From CAYFVR01 sp046541515 (GTDB lineage Bacteria; Desulfobacterota; Desulfobacteria; Desulfobacterales; Desulfococcaceae), in the NCBI GenBank assembly GCA_046541515.1, contig JBKHDD010000016.1:1-49428 (forward strand): a stretch of 49,428 nt of DNA. The letters run 5' to 3'. The position numbers were made by a program, and so were the translations under genes. The notes beneath the pieces were generated by a model. That model ran no database searches. It saw nothing but the letters and a program-made list of their open reading frames with translations, and was not told the origin of the DNA. This document shows positions 7,047 through 15,990 of the stretch, one piece after another. The first letter of the stretch is position 1; the number at the start of each line of letters is the position of its first letter.

Positions 7047-9137
7047 GTGTTCGAACGCATTAAAAAACGCGACGGCAGAGTGGTTGAATTCGACTCGTCC
7101 AAAATAACGGCGGCCCTGGCCAAGGCCGGGAAGGCGACGGGCGAATTCGGGGAACGCGAAGCCCGAAAAATGACCCTTCGGGTGCTGACCCTGGCCCATG
7201 AAATGCGGTTCGGACCGGAACCCGAGGTGGAGGAAATCCAGGACGTGGTGGAGCGGGTTCTGCTGGACTCCACATTTAGCCTCACCGCAAAGGCCTACAT
7301 CTTGTATCGGGAACAGCACGCCCGCCTGCGGGAAGTGTCCAACACCGCCAACCTCGACCTGGTGGACCACTACATCGGCAAGCTCGACTGGAAGGTTCGG
7401 GAAAACAGCAACATGTGCTATTCCCTCCAGGGGCTCAACAACTACATTTCCTCGGACGTCACCAGCGAGTACTGGCTTTCCCGGATCTATCCGCCGGAGA
7501 TCCGCGCCGCCCACAAGGCCGGCGACTTCCACATTCACGATCTGAGTCTGCTGTCGGTCTACTGCGTGGGCTGGGACCTCAAGGATTTGCTGCGGGAGGG
7601 GTTCCGGGGCGTTCCCGGGAAGGTGGAAAGCGCCCCGCCGCGTCATCTGCGCTCGGCGTTGGGACAGGTGGTCAACTTCTTCTACACGCTTCAAGGCGAA
7701 GCGGCCGGCGCCCAGGCCATCTCCAACTTCGACACCCTGCTGGCCCCTTTCATTCGCCACGACCGGCTGGACTATCGCGAAGTGAAGCAGGCGCTCCAGG
7801 AGTTCGTCTTCAACATCAACATCCCCACCCGGGTCGGCTTCCAGACGCCGTTCACCAACATCACCATGGATCTCTACGTTCCCGCCGTTCTCAAGGACCA
7901 AAGCGTGATCATCGGCGGGGAGGAGCAGCCGGAAACCTACGCCGACTTCCAGGCGGAGATGGACGTTCTCAACCGGGCCTTCGCGGAAATCATGATGGCC
8001 GGCGACGCCAAGGGGCGGGTTTTCACCTTCCCGATCCCCACCTACAACATCACCGAGGACTTCGACTGGGACAACCCGAACCTGGAGATGATCTGGCGGA
8101 TGACCGGCAAATACGGCATCCCCTACTTCTCCAACTTCGTGAATTCGGACATGTCGCCGGAGGACGCCCGCTCCATGTGCTGCCGGTTGCGGCTGGACAA
8201 CCGCGAGCTGATGAAGCGCGGCGGGGGCCTCTTCGGCGCCAACCCGCTGACCGGCTCCATCGGGGTGGTCACCATCAACCTCCCCCGGATCGGCTATACC
8301 GCCAAAAATGAGGACGCCTTTTTCGAGCGACTGCGGGAGATGATCTACCTGGCCAAGGAAAGCCTGGTCGTCAAACGCAAGGTGCTGGAAAATTTCACGG
8401 AGAAGAACCTGTATCCGTACTCCAAATTTTACCTCCGGGAGATCAAGGAGGGGTCGGACCAGTACTGGAAGAACCACTTTTCCACCATCGGGATCATCGG
8501 CATGAACGAGGCCTGCCTCAATTTCCTGGGCACGGACATCGGCAGCGCCGATGGGCAGGCGTTCTCCCTGCGGGTGATGGACTTCATTCGGGAACAGATT
8601 TCCGCGATTCAGGAGGAAACCGGCCACATGTTCAACCTGGAGGCCACCCCCGCCGAGGGCACCTCCTACCGGCTGGCCATGCTGGACAAAAAGCGGTATC
8701 CGGACATCATCTGCGCCAACGAGGAAGAATGCGTCAGCATCAAGGACGCCTACTACACCAATTCCACCCAGCTTCCGGTAACCTACACCGACGACATCTT
8801 CGAGACGCTCCAGCTCCAGGACGATCTCCAGAGCAAGTACACCGGCGGCACGGTCCTCCACATCTATCTGGGCGAGCAGGTGAGCGACGTGGACATCGTC
8901 AAACGGACCATCCGGAAGATCGCGTCCGGCTATCGTCTGCCCTATTTCACGCTGACGCCCACCTTCAGCGTCTGCCCCACCCACGGCTACCTCAGCGGCC
9001 AACAGCCCCAATGCCCCACGTGCAACGGGGAGACCGAGGTCTACTCCCGGGTGGTCGGCTATCTCCGCCCGGTACGCCAGTGGAACACCGGCAAGCAGCT
9101 TGAATTCGAGAAACGGCGGACCTTCCAGGCCCTCTGA
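7047..9137 (+). CDS. nrdD: Anaerobic (class III) ribonucleoside-triphosphate reductase
   Basis: NrdD reduces ribonucleoside triphosphates to deoxyribonucleotides using a glycyl radical and works only without oxygen. The 696-residue protein begins with an ATP-cone allosteric domain (FERIKKRDGRVVEFDSSKI, about 2-20, through about residue 95). The catalytic barrel follows. The C-terminus has a zinc site with C643, C656 and C659 (CPTHG...CPTC), where a histidine stands in the second position. The radical glycine is G671 in RVVGYLRPV, followed by the usual WNTGKQLEFEKR tail. The GTG start has a GAGGTGAT ribosome-binding site. It precedes the activase gene nrdG by 117 bases. Two NrdR-type boxes and a leader terminator suggest tight control. 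It implies growth under anoxia. Confidence 0.97.
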   Translation: MFERIKKRDGRVVEFDSSKITAALAKAGKATGEFGEREARKMTLRVLTLAHEMRFGPEPEVEEIQDVVERVLLDSTFSLTAKAYILYREQHARLREVSNTANLDLVDHYIGKLDWKVRENSNMCYSLQGLNNYISSDVTSEYWLSRIYPPEIRAAHKAGDFHIHDLSLLSVYCVGWDLKDLLREGFRGVPGKVESAPPRHLRSALGQVVNFFYTLQGEAAGAQAISNFDTLLAPFIRHDRLDYREVKQALQEFVFNINIPTRVGFQTPFTNITMDLYVPAVLKDQSVIIGGEEQPETYADFQAEMDVLNRAFAEIMMAGDAKGRVFTFPIPTYNITEDFDWDNPNLEMIWRMTGKYGIPYFSNFVNSDMSPEDARSMCCRLRLDNRELMKRGGGLFGANPLTGSIGVVTINLPRIGYTAKNEDAFFERLREMIYLAKESLVVKRKVLENFTEKNLYPYSKFYLREIKEGSDQYWKNHFSTIGIIGMNEACLNFLGTDIGSADGQAFSLRVMDFIREQISAIQEETGHMFNLEATPAEGTSYRLAMLDKKRYPDIICANEEECVSIKDAYYTNSTQLPVTYTDDIFETLQLQDDLQSKYTGGTVLHIYLGEQVSDVDIVKRTIRKIASGYRLPYFTLTPTFSVCPTHGYLSGQQPQCPTCNGETEVYSRVVGYLRPVRQWNTGKQLEFEKRRTFQAL

Positions 9138-9254
9138 TTTTTATGCCGACTTTGCTTTTTCCCCGACGGCCGGGGCGTCCCCAGGGCGCTCCGGCCGTCG
9201 GTTTTCGGCGCCAGACCCGCCCCGCCCATCTTCCGTGATATCGGAGTCTCCGCC

Positions 9255-9953
9255 ATGCGGATCGCCGCCATCCAGAAAAATTCCTTCATCGATTACCCCG
9301 GAAAGCTGAGCTGCGTGCTTTTTCTGCCGGGCTGCAATTTCGCCTGCCCCTATTGCCACAATCCGTCCCTGGTGGGGCCGGATTCCTCGGACGGCGCGTT
9401 GACGCCGGAAGAAGTGTTCGACTTTCTGGAAAAACGACGCGGAATGCTGGAAGGGGTGGCGCTGACGGGCGGGGAGCCGACGCTCCAGGCCGATCTGCCG
9501 GATCTCTGCCGTCGCATTCGGGAAATGGACTATCCGGTGAAGCTGGACACCAACGGCAGCCGGCCGGAGCGGCTAAAGGTCTTGATCGCGGAGGGCTTGA
9601 TCGACTTCGTCGCCATGGATATAAAAACGGCCCCGGACCGCTACGCCCCGTTGATCTGGCCGAACGCCCGACCGGAGGCGATCCGACAAAGCGTGCGCGC
9701 CATTTTGACGTCGGGGATTTCCCACGAATTCCGCACCACCGCCGCGGTTCCGCCGGTGGACGCGGCGGCGATTCGGGAAATCGCGGCCCTGATCGAAGGC
9801 GCGGACCGCTACGTGCTTCAGCGGTTCAGCGACGCCCGGGTGTTGCGGCCCGATTTTTTCTCCACGGAAGCGGGCCGGGGGGCCACCGAGGCGGAGTTGG
9901 AAACCTTCCAATCCATCGTCGCCCCTCGGGTCGGGGAATGCGTCATCCGATGA
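9255..9953 (+). CDS. nrdG: Anaerobic ribonucleotide reductase activating protein (radical SAM)
   Basis: NrdG uses S-adenosylmethionine and a [4Fe-4S] cluster to install the glycyl radical on NrdD. This 232-residue protein has the radical SAM motif CNFACPYC with C27, C31 and C34. Before it comes the typical opening IQKNSFIDYPGKLSCVLFLPGC, and GVALTGGEPTLQ is the SAM-binding GGE motif. Its length and opening match the longer NrdG2-type activases of anaerobic bacteria rather than the short E. coli NrdG. It directly follows nrdD and is expected to be co-transcribed with it. Confidence 0.95.
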   Translation: MRIAAIQKNSFIDYPGKLSCVLFLPGCNFACPYCHNPSLVGPDSSDGALTPEEVFDFLEKRRGMLEGVALTGGEPTLQADLPDLCRRIREMDYPVKLDTNGSRPERLKVLIAEGLIDFVAMDIKTAPDRYAPLIWPNARPEAIRQSVRAILTSGISHEFRTTAAVPPVDAAAIREIAALIEGADRYVLQRFSDARVLRPDFFSTEAGRGATEAELETFQSIVAPRVGECVIR

Positions 9954-10087
9954 AGGAAGAAGGGCAAGGAGGCCGGCGGCCCCTTTGACCACGATGGAGA
10001 AAACCGACGGTCGGGAAGAAAGAAAACCGGGAGCCGACCGTAATCCGCGCTTGCCGGAACCGCGCCGTATCTTCGCAAGAAGACCGA

Positions 10088-10918
10088 TCAGGAGCCTTTC
10101 CGGATTTCCCCGCTTCGTTGAAAGGGAAGCCCCCGGTGGCCGCGTCGGGGCGGGCTGAAGGCCACGTCCCCCTCAACGGCGTAGGCCACCGGCTCTCCGG
10201 CGGAAAGCCGATCCGCCAGATCGGGCGCTTCCAAAATGCCCACCCGCACGGAAACCGTTATGCCGGCGCGGTCCGAGGCCGGAATTTCGGGCAGCTCCCC
10301 CACCGCGCCGCTGGAAAGCTCCCGTCCCTCCATCGCCACCCGATAATGGATTCGGCGAGGATGAATGGGAAACGGATTGGGATTCCGCAGTTCCAGGTTC
10401 AATGTCAGCAGGACCATTTCCGGCTCCAGGCCGCTTAAACGAACCGCTTCCAGGGAAACCTCGGGCAGCCCCGGCACACCAAACCGGCCGGCGGTCTGGT
10501 AGGGAACGTCATAAGGCCCCACGCCGATGGTCCCGGAAAGCTCGTAGGGAATCGCCTCCGCCTCCCGGAAATCCGGGATGGAGGGGAACAAATCCAGAAA
10601 CGAAAAGGGAATCGGCAGCGAGACGGCCTCGCGACCGCCGGCGGGCAGTCGGGCGTTCTGGTCCGAAACCCCTTTGACGAATTTCCGCCCGTTCACCCGA
10701 AGATCATAGGCGATGTCGCGGATTCCGAGCCCCATGGGGTTGGAATTGCTCAGGGCAAACTGAAAGACGGGGGTGGCGGAAAAGACGCCGGTGTCCGTCA
10801 GGGTCATCCCCACGAACTCCAACGTGGGTTCATCAATCAATTGCTGAACGTCGTGAACGCAACCGGCCACCGAGAACATCATCGCCGCCAGCGCCAATGC
10901 CCGCCAAGTTTGGATCAT
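10088..10918 (-). CDS. LEA type 2 (WHy-domain) lipoprotein
   Basis: From the ATG at 10918 this is a 276-residue lipoprotein with a signal peptide ending in the lipobox FSVAGC (C20). The mature part has two beta-sandwich-like segments typical of LEA2/WHy proteins. The first is around FQFALSNSNPMGLGIRDIAYDLRVNGRKFVKG (about 55-90) and the second around LNLELRNPNPFPIHPRRIHYRVAMEGRELSSG (about 170-205). The paired S/RNPNP motifs support a duplicated WHy domain. WHy proteins are linked to stress tolerance or membrane interaction, but the bacterial role is poorly known. An ATG at 10951 would add 11 residues with no ribosome-binding site. It is the last of three minus-strand envelope genes. Confidence 0.82.
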   Translation of the reverse strand: MIQTWRALALAAMMFSVAGCVHDVQQLIDEPTLEFVGMTLTDTGVFSATPVFQFALSNSNPMGLGIRDIAYDLRVNGRKFVKGVSDQNARLPAGGREAVSLPIPFSFLDLFPSIPDFREAEAIPYELSGTIGVGPYDVPYQTAGRFGVPGLPEVSLEAVRLSGLEPEMVLLTLNLELRNPNPFPIHPRRIHYRVAMEGRELSSGAVGELPEIPASDRAGITVSVRVGILEAPDLADRLSAGEPVAYAVEGDVAFSPPRRGHRGLPFQRSGEIRKGS

Positions 10919-11080
10919 CCCGTCTCGTCTCTCCCGTCCACTTCTGGACATAGTTAATCTATTTGGGAATTGGTTTTTGGCGTCGTCGCCAGACGGAAGA
11001 CGCCGGAAGTTCCGCTTCGGAAACCAAGGAAATATGGGTCCTCCCGTCGGGCCGGATCGAATTGAATTCGGACCTTGGCG

Positions 11081-12148
11081 TCAGCGGGACACGACGTGCA
11101 CAAAAATGCGACAAATGCGCCGCCGGGGATCGGCCGGAGGATGGGGCGGGGACACGCCCGAGGGAATTTCTTCTCCTCGCCCCACCGCCTCGACGGATAT
11201 CGGACCCAATGCCATCTCTTTCAGGACCTCGGCCAGCGCCCTTGAAGCCGCCTCCGCCCGAAAACGGGAAAGCCGCTGGTTCAGAAAACGCCTGCGGTCG
11301 GGGTCGACCTCCGGCGTTTCGAATTCCACGCCTTCGGTCAGCCGCGCCACCAGCGGCGTTCCCCGGCCAAAATTGAGGGCGTCGGTGTATCCCACCACCT
11401 TGACCAGCAGCCCCTTTGGGGCGCCCGCCGATTCCAAAGTCCCGGCGATCGTCGCTTGAATTTCCTCCGCGAGGGCGGTCAGGGTTTCCCGTCCCAGCGG
11501 GGAGAGTTCGTCGCCGCCGGGGCGGAAGGCGTCATCCACCGCCAAGGTGCGCCGCCAGCTTCGCCGCAGGCTGTCGGACACCGCCAGCACCATTTCCAGG
11601 TCGGCGAGCACCCGGCGGACCGCGTCCAATGGCGACGCGTTGTCGGCCGTCTCTCCTCCATCGAGGATCCCATTTATGGCCGAACGTTCCCGGACCAGCG
11701 GATCCTCCGGATCCAGCCGATCCCGCGCCGCCAGCGCCTCTCGGGCCCGACGGGCCAGCCGCGCCACCGTGTCCCGGTAATACCGGCGAAGCGCTTCCCG
11801 CGCGGCCGCGCCGGAGGCGTCCGCCGCCTGGATCGCCGCCGCCGGGTTTTCCGCCGCCAGCGCCTCCCGTGCCGCGGCCAGCGAAGATTCGGCCGAGCCG
11901 GTCAGTTCCGGATAGGCGTCGGACAGTTCCAGACTCTGGACGGTTTCCAGGTAATGGTTCGCCCGGTTCATGCGATCGGCGGCCGCTTCCCGTTCCAGTC
12001 GCCCGCCGCCGCATCCAAACAGGATTCCCAGGAGGACGCACAAGGGAAGCGCCCATCCCGCCGGAACGCCGGCCAGGGGCCAGAACCGCCGCGGCCCTGG
12101 CTTCGAAGGGCGGAAGGAACGCCAACGACCAGATGTCATGGGTTTCAT
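11081..12148 (-). CDS. OmpA-like peptidoglycan-binding lipoprotein
   Basis: This 355-residue protein has a long basic N-region, then a lipoprotein signal with lipobox-like LFGC (C46). A helical region with an alanine-rich repeat-like stretch (about 55-210) follows. The C-terminal OmpA-like domain (about 235-355) shows VVGYTDALNFGRG, then NQRLSRFRAEAASRALAEVL, GRGEEIP and DPRRRICRIFVHV, matching the family's peptidoglycan-binding pattern. The ATG has an AGGAGAAG ribosome-binding site. It lies 160 bases after the PEGA/TPR-like gene and 162 bases before the LEA2 lipoprotein. The protein probably tethers the outer membrane to the cell wall, but its partners are unknown. Confidence 0.82.
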   Translation of the reverse strand: MKPMTSGRWRSFRPSKPGPRRFWPLAGVPAGWALPLCVLLGILFGCGGGRLEREAAADRMNRANHYLETVQSLELSDAYPELTGSAESSLAAAREALAAENPAAAIQAADASGAAAREALRRYYRDTVARLARRAREALAARDRLDPEDPLVRERSAINGILDGGETADNASPLDAVRRVLADLEMVLAVSDSLRRSWRRTLAVDDAFRPGGDELSPLGRETLTALAEEIQATIAGTLESAGAPKGLLVKVVGYTDALNFGRGTPLVARLTEGVEFETPEVDPDRRRFLNQRLSRFRAEAASRALAEVLKEMALGPISVEAVGRGEEIPSGVSPPHPPADPRRRICRIFVHVVSR

Positions 12149-12308
12149 GCCGCTTCTCCTCGATTAAGCGCGGTCCGCCCCGCCTCGGAATTCCGGCCCT
12201 CCGCCGATCGAACCGATTTGCCTGGTTGCCGGCCGGAGTTCTGGAGGAGACGATTCTCCGTCGGGAGATTCGGTCGCAAAGTGTCCTTGCCGGAACCGAA
12301 CCCTCATC

Positions 12309-14318
12309 TCAAAAGGCTTTTTCGGCCCGGGCCCGCAGCTCCCGCTCCAGCCGGGCCTGGGTCTTTCGCAGCCGGTCCCGTTTTTCTTCCATCTCGGCTC
12401 CGGGCAGGCCGTCGTATATTTCCGTCAAATCATCCAGGGTTTCCAACATGCGCCGCAACACCGGGGCCACCTGCCCGGCCACGTTGCGGTTTTCCGTTTC
12501 GTTTGCCACCAGCTCCCGGTATCGCTCCAGGTCTTCGTCCAACCGGTCCCGCAGCCGGTCCAGCCGCGCCTTCCGGCCCTGAACCCGCAGTTCCTCCGCC
12601 CGGACTTCCGCCGTTTCCAGGGCCGCGCGAAGGTCGGGATCGTCGGTGGCGGCGGCGGCCGCACGGGCCACGCGGGAAAAATCCGCCAGCGCGTCGGCCG
12701 CCTCGACCCAGCGGCCGGCGGTTTCGGCCGTCCGGGCCGATTCGGTCAGCGCAGCCATCATGGCGCGCAGGCCGGAAAGCGCCCGGGCGTTGCCGGGATG
12801 CCGCGCCAAGACCTCTTGGTAGGCCGATACGGCGGAATCGTCCTCCGGCCGGATCCAGCTTCCTTCGGCCCGCCGTTTATCGCCCACTTCCAGCCGCTCG
12901 GCCGCAATTTCCAGATCCTTCAACCGGCCCCGAGCTTGGGCGGCCGCCGACCGGATTTCGGCGTCGAAAAAGACCGAATCGGCGAAATCGGCCACCGCGG
13001 ACAGCCGCCGGTAGGCGCGGCGGGCCGGTTCCAGCGGCCCCGATTCGAAGGCCGATTCCGCCCGTTCCCGATACAGGTCGACCATCTCGCCCAACCGTTC
13101 CCGGGCCCGCCGGTTGGTGGGGTCCTCCGCCAGAGCGGCCCGGTATTTGGAGAAGGCGTTGCCCCGTTCCGGCGCCAGCAGCAGCCGGGCGATGAAAAAA
13201 GTGTCGCCCTCCCGGGCCAGGGCCTCGGCCGCGGCGACCCGGCGGGAAAGGGTTTCCGCCCGATGTTCCATAGCGACAATTTCGGACGGGTCCACCGAAA
13301 GGTTCAATTCCTCCCGCAGGAACCGCAGCAGCCGGGCGCGATTTCGGGCATAATCGGCGGACAGAGACAAATCCTCGTTTTCCCGCTGGACGGAGAGCCT
13401 GCCGTAGCGGTCGGCCATGGCCTGGATTTGGTTCCGGGCACGGGCGTTCTCCGGAGACCGGATCAGTGCGGCCCGATACCGCTCGAAGGCATTTTCCCCC
13501 GGCGGGGACAGGTAGCGCTCCCGGTCGAAAAGATCGTCGGCCTCCCGCAGCAGTTCCGCGACGGAGCGCCCAAGCAGTCGGGCCCGCTCGCGACCGGCGA
13601 CGAGCGCCTCGAATTCTTCGGAAAGGGACGGGTCCGGGCCGTCGGCCAAGAAACGGGCCACCTCCAGCCCGGCCCGGTATTCCGCCCCGGCCCGGCGGAA
13701 ATCCCTCCGAGATTCCGCCGTTTCCCCCCGCCGCCGATGGGCCACCAGCAAATCCCGAAGGCCCTCCAGCGCTTCGGGCAGGTCCGGCTCCCGTGCCAGC
13801 GCCTCGCGGAAGTGGCGGAAAGCGCCGGCGTCCGGCGGCTCGGAAAGGCGGCCGGAAGACATCGCCTCGGCCGCGGCCGCCAAATGTCGGCGCACCTCCG
13901 GAGAACGCGGCCGAATTCGGAACAGAATCTCGGCGGTTTCCCCGGCCCGGACCGTCAGGGTTTGCTCCTTTTCGTCGATCCCTTCGGCCCGGACGGCCAC
14001 GCGCACCTCACCCGCCTGCCAGACCGGACGCGTCAGCGGCCGATCCGGATGGGCCAGCCCGGCCAGTTCGCCGTTCAGGTAAACCTTGACGCCGGGCATA
14101 TCCACAGCGACGCGCAGCCCCCCGGTGTCGCCGGTGTCGGCCTCCGCTCCGGGAATCCGGATGTCCGGGGAAACGCCCCAAGCCGGATCGGCGCCGGAGG
14201 GCAACGCCATCCAGAGCAGCCATCCCAGGATCCAGACGAACCGAAGGAAGCGGCCGGAAAACCCGACCGGGGAAACCCGGCGTCGAGAGAACGGGTGTCG
14301 AGGGAAAAAGATGCACAT
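12309..14318 (-). CDS. PEGA-domain protein with four ~111-residue TPR-like repeats
   Basis: From the ATG at 14318 the protein has 669 residues. A hydrophobic signal or anchor segment lies at about 24-40 (FLRFVWILGWLLWMALP). A PEGA-like beta domain at about 67-135 (VAVDMPGVKVYLNGELAG) follows. The rest is helical and contains four copies of a motif of the form L-x-x-P-...-A-F/V-x-x-Y/F-R-x-A-L-x-x-x-P, beginning near residues 158, 270, 381 and 489. The spacing of about 108-112 shows a long tandem repeat. The last 120 residues look like coiled coil. The start is uncertain because the ribosome-binding site is weak; a GTG at about residue 15 is an alternative. It leads a minus-strand set with the OmpA-like and LEA2 lipoproteins. 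No enzymatic motif is seen; a scaffold in the periplasm is an inference. Confidence 0.8.
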   Translation of the reverse strand: MCIFFPRHPFSRRRVSPVGFSGRFLRFVWILGWLLWMALPSGADPAWGVSPDIRIPGAEADTGDTGGLRVAVDMPGVKVYLNGELAGLAHPDRPLTRPVWQAGEVRVAVRAEGIDEKEQTLTVRAGETAEILFRIRPRSPEVRRHLAAAAEAMSSGRLSEPPDAGAFRHFREALAREPDLPEALEGLRDLLVAHRRRGETAESRRDFRRAGAEYRAGLEVARFLADGPDPSLSEEFEALVAGRERARLLGRSVAELLREADDLFDRERYLSPPGENAFERYRAALIRSPENARARNQIQAMADRYGRLSVQRENEDLSLSADYARNRARLLRFLREELNLSVDPSEIVAMEHRAETLSRRVAAAEALAREGDTFFIARLLLAPERGNAFSKYRAALAEDPTNRRARERLGEMVDLYRERAESAFESGPLEPARRAYRRLSAVADFADSVFFDAEIRSAAAQARGRLKDLEIAAERLEVGDKRRAEGSWIRPEDDSAVSAYQEVLARHPGNARALSGLRAMMAALTESARTAETAGRWVEAADALADFSRVARAAAAATDDPDLRAALETAEVRAEELRVQGRKARLDRLRDRLDEDLERYRELVANETENRNVAGQVAPVLRRMLETLDDLTEIYDGLPGAEMEEKRDRLRKTQARLERELRARAEKAF

Positions 14319-14531
14319 AAAGATTGAGCAAAAGATCGATTTATCGCATAATCCGAACCAGAACTCCCGGCCCGGTTTTGACCGGGACCCGTTTCGGTCG
14401 GTTCCGACAAATCCGGCGCCGGAAACGTCCCGACCAAGCGTCAGATTGACGCAAAACCGGTTCGGCGTCAACCGGTAAACCCGGCGTCCAGGTCGCCCTT
14501 CCGCCCACGCCGCGCCAAAGGAGCCTTTCGG

Positions 14532-15989
14532 ATGCAATCCGTTCAGCAATTCATCCAAAAAACCAGCCGATTCGTTCAAACCGACGTCTGGCGAATCCGG
14601 CCCGAAAGCCTTCCGCCCGCCAAACGATTCCTGGTCCGCCATTTCCGCGTTCTGCTGAACGCCATCTACGGATTTCGGGAACACCAGTGCCCGCTTCGGG
14701 CCTCGGCCATGACCTTTTATTCCATCCTGTCCATCGTTCCGGTGGTGGCCATGGCCTTCGGCGTGGCCAAAGGCTTCGGCTTCGAGCGGATGCTGGAGCG
14801 GCAACTTCTGGAAAATTTTCCGGCCCAGAACGAGGTCGTCGAGCAGGTCATCACCTTCGCGGAAAAAATGCTGGCCAACACCAAGGGCGGCCTCATCGCC
14901 GGCATCGGCGTCGGGGTCCTTTTCTACACCGTCATCAAGGTGCTCGGCCACATCGAAGCGTCGCTAAACGCCATCTGGCGCGTGGAGAATCAGCGCTCCA
15001 TCGTCCGCAAAATCACCGACTATCTTTCCATCATGATTCTGGGGCCGGTGCTGGTGATTTCCTCCAGCAGTCTGATGGTCTTCATCCGCACCCAGATCAT
15101 CACCATCACCGAACGGATCACGCTTCTGGGGGCCGTCGGCCCGCTCATTTTTTTCGGACTCAGGCTGCTGCCCTATTTCCTGATCTGGCTGCTGTTCACC
15201 CTGATCTATCTCTTGATGCCCAACACCCGGGTCAAGCCGCTTTCGGCCCTCGCGGCGGGCGTCGTGGCCGGCTCCATCTACCAGTTCGCCCAGTGGGTCT
15301 ACATCGGCTTTCAGGTGGGAGTGTCCAATTTCAACGCCATCTACGGAAGCTTCGCGGCCCTGCCGCTGTTTCTGATCTGGCTTCAATTGAGCTGGCTGAT
15401 CGTCATGTTCGGCGCGGTGATCTCCGCCAGCCATCAGCTCACGGAAGAAAACACCTTCGAGCCGGACTGCGACGACATCCAGCCGGCCCGGCGACGGCTG
15501 CTGGCCCTGTGGACGGCCCATCAGGCGATTCGATCCTTTTACAATGGCGACCCGGCGCCCACCGCCGAAGAAATCGCGAGGCGCGGGGAAATTCCGGAGG
15601 CGTTGATCCGGGAACTGCTGAACGACCTGGTGGAGACCGGGCTGCTGGCGCGCTCGCGCAAGGAGGACGAAGGGGACGTCCGTTATCTGCCGGGGATGGA
15701 CACCTCGCGAATCACCGTGAAAAGCGTGCTGGACGCCCTGGACCGGCGAGGGTGCGATCCGGTGCCGCCGGACCTTTTCCACGGGCCGGGGGCCAAGGAC
15801 CTCTCCGACGCGCTGACGGCGTTCGACCGGGCGGCCGAGAATTCGCCGGCCAATCGGCTGTTGCGGGATATGGGAGAATCCGAGGAAAAGGAAACCCCGC
15901 CCGAACCCTCGGAAAATTCCGAAGAGGCCGACGGGGAAAATGGGGCGGAGTCGACGGAGACCGGGGAGCCGGCCCAAAAGCCCAAGTGA
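14532..15989 (+). CDS. YihY/BrkB-family inner membrane protein with C-terminal winged-helix-like domain
   Basis: This 485-residue protein matches the YihY/UPF0761 (formerly RNase BN) family. The family signature LRASAMTFYSILSIVPVVAMAFG is at about 56-78, and six hydrophobic segments follow through about residue 305 (LQLSWLIVMFGAVISASHQ). The next region (about 325-400) contains TAEEIARRGEIPEALIRELLNDLVETGLLA, resembling a winged-helix fold. The tail is acidic. The ATG has an AAAGGAG ribosome-binding site. The cellular role of the family is unsettled. Its stop is separated by one base from the stop of the convergent livF. Confidence 0.92.
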   Translation: MQSVQQFIQKTSRFVQTDVWRIRPESLPPAKRFLVRHFRVLLNAIYGFREHQCPLRASAMTFYSILSIVPVVAMAFGVAKGFGFERMLERQLLENFPAQNEVVEQVITFAEKMLANTKGGLIAGIGVGVLFYTVIKVLGHIEASLNAIWRVENQRSIVRKITDYLSIMILGPVLVISSSSLMVFIRTQIITITERITLLGAVGPLIFFGLRLLPYFLIWLLFTLIYLLMPNTRVKPLSALAAGVVAGSIYQFAQWVYIGFQVGVSNFNAIYGSFAALPLFLIWLQLSWLIVMFGAVISASHQLTEENTFEPDCDDIQPARRRLLALWTAHQAIRSFYNGDPAPTAEEIARRGEIPEALIRELLNDLVETGLLARSRKEDEGDVRYLPGMDTSRITVKSVLDALDRRGCDPVPPDLFHGPGAKDLSDALTAFDRAAENSPANRLLRDMGESEEKETPPEPSENSEEADGENGAESTETGEPAQKPK

Positions 15990-15990
15990 T

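Noticed and set aside
14319..14951. Extension of the PEGA protein to an 880-residue frame starting at 14951
   Set aside because: The added 211 codons run antisense through the YihY-family gene and contain no signal peptide or domain; the hydrophobic signal segment begins after the ATG at 14318.
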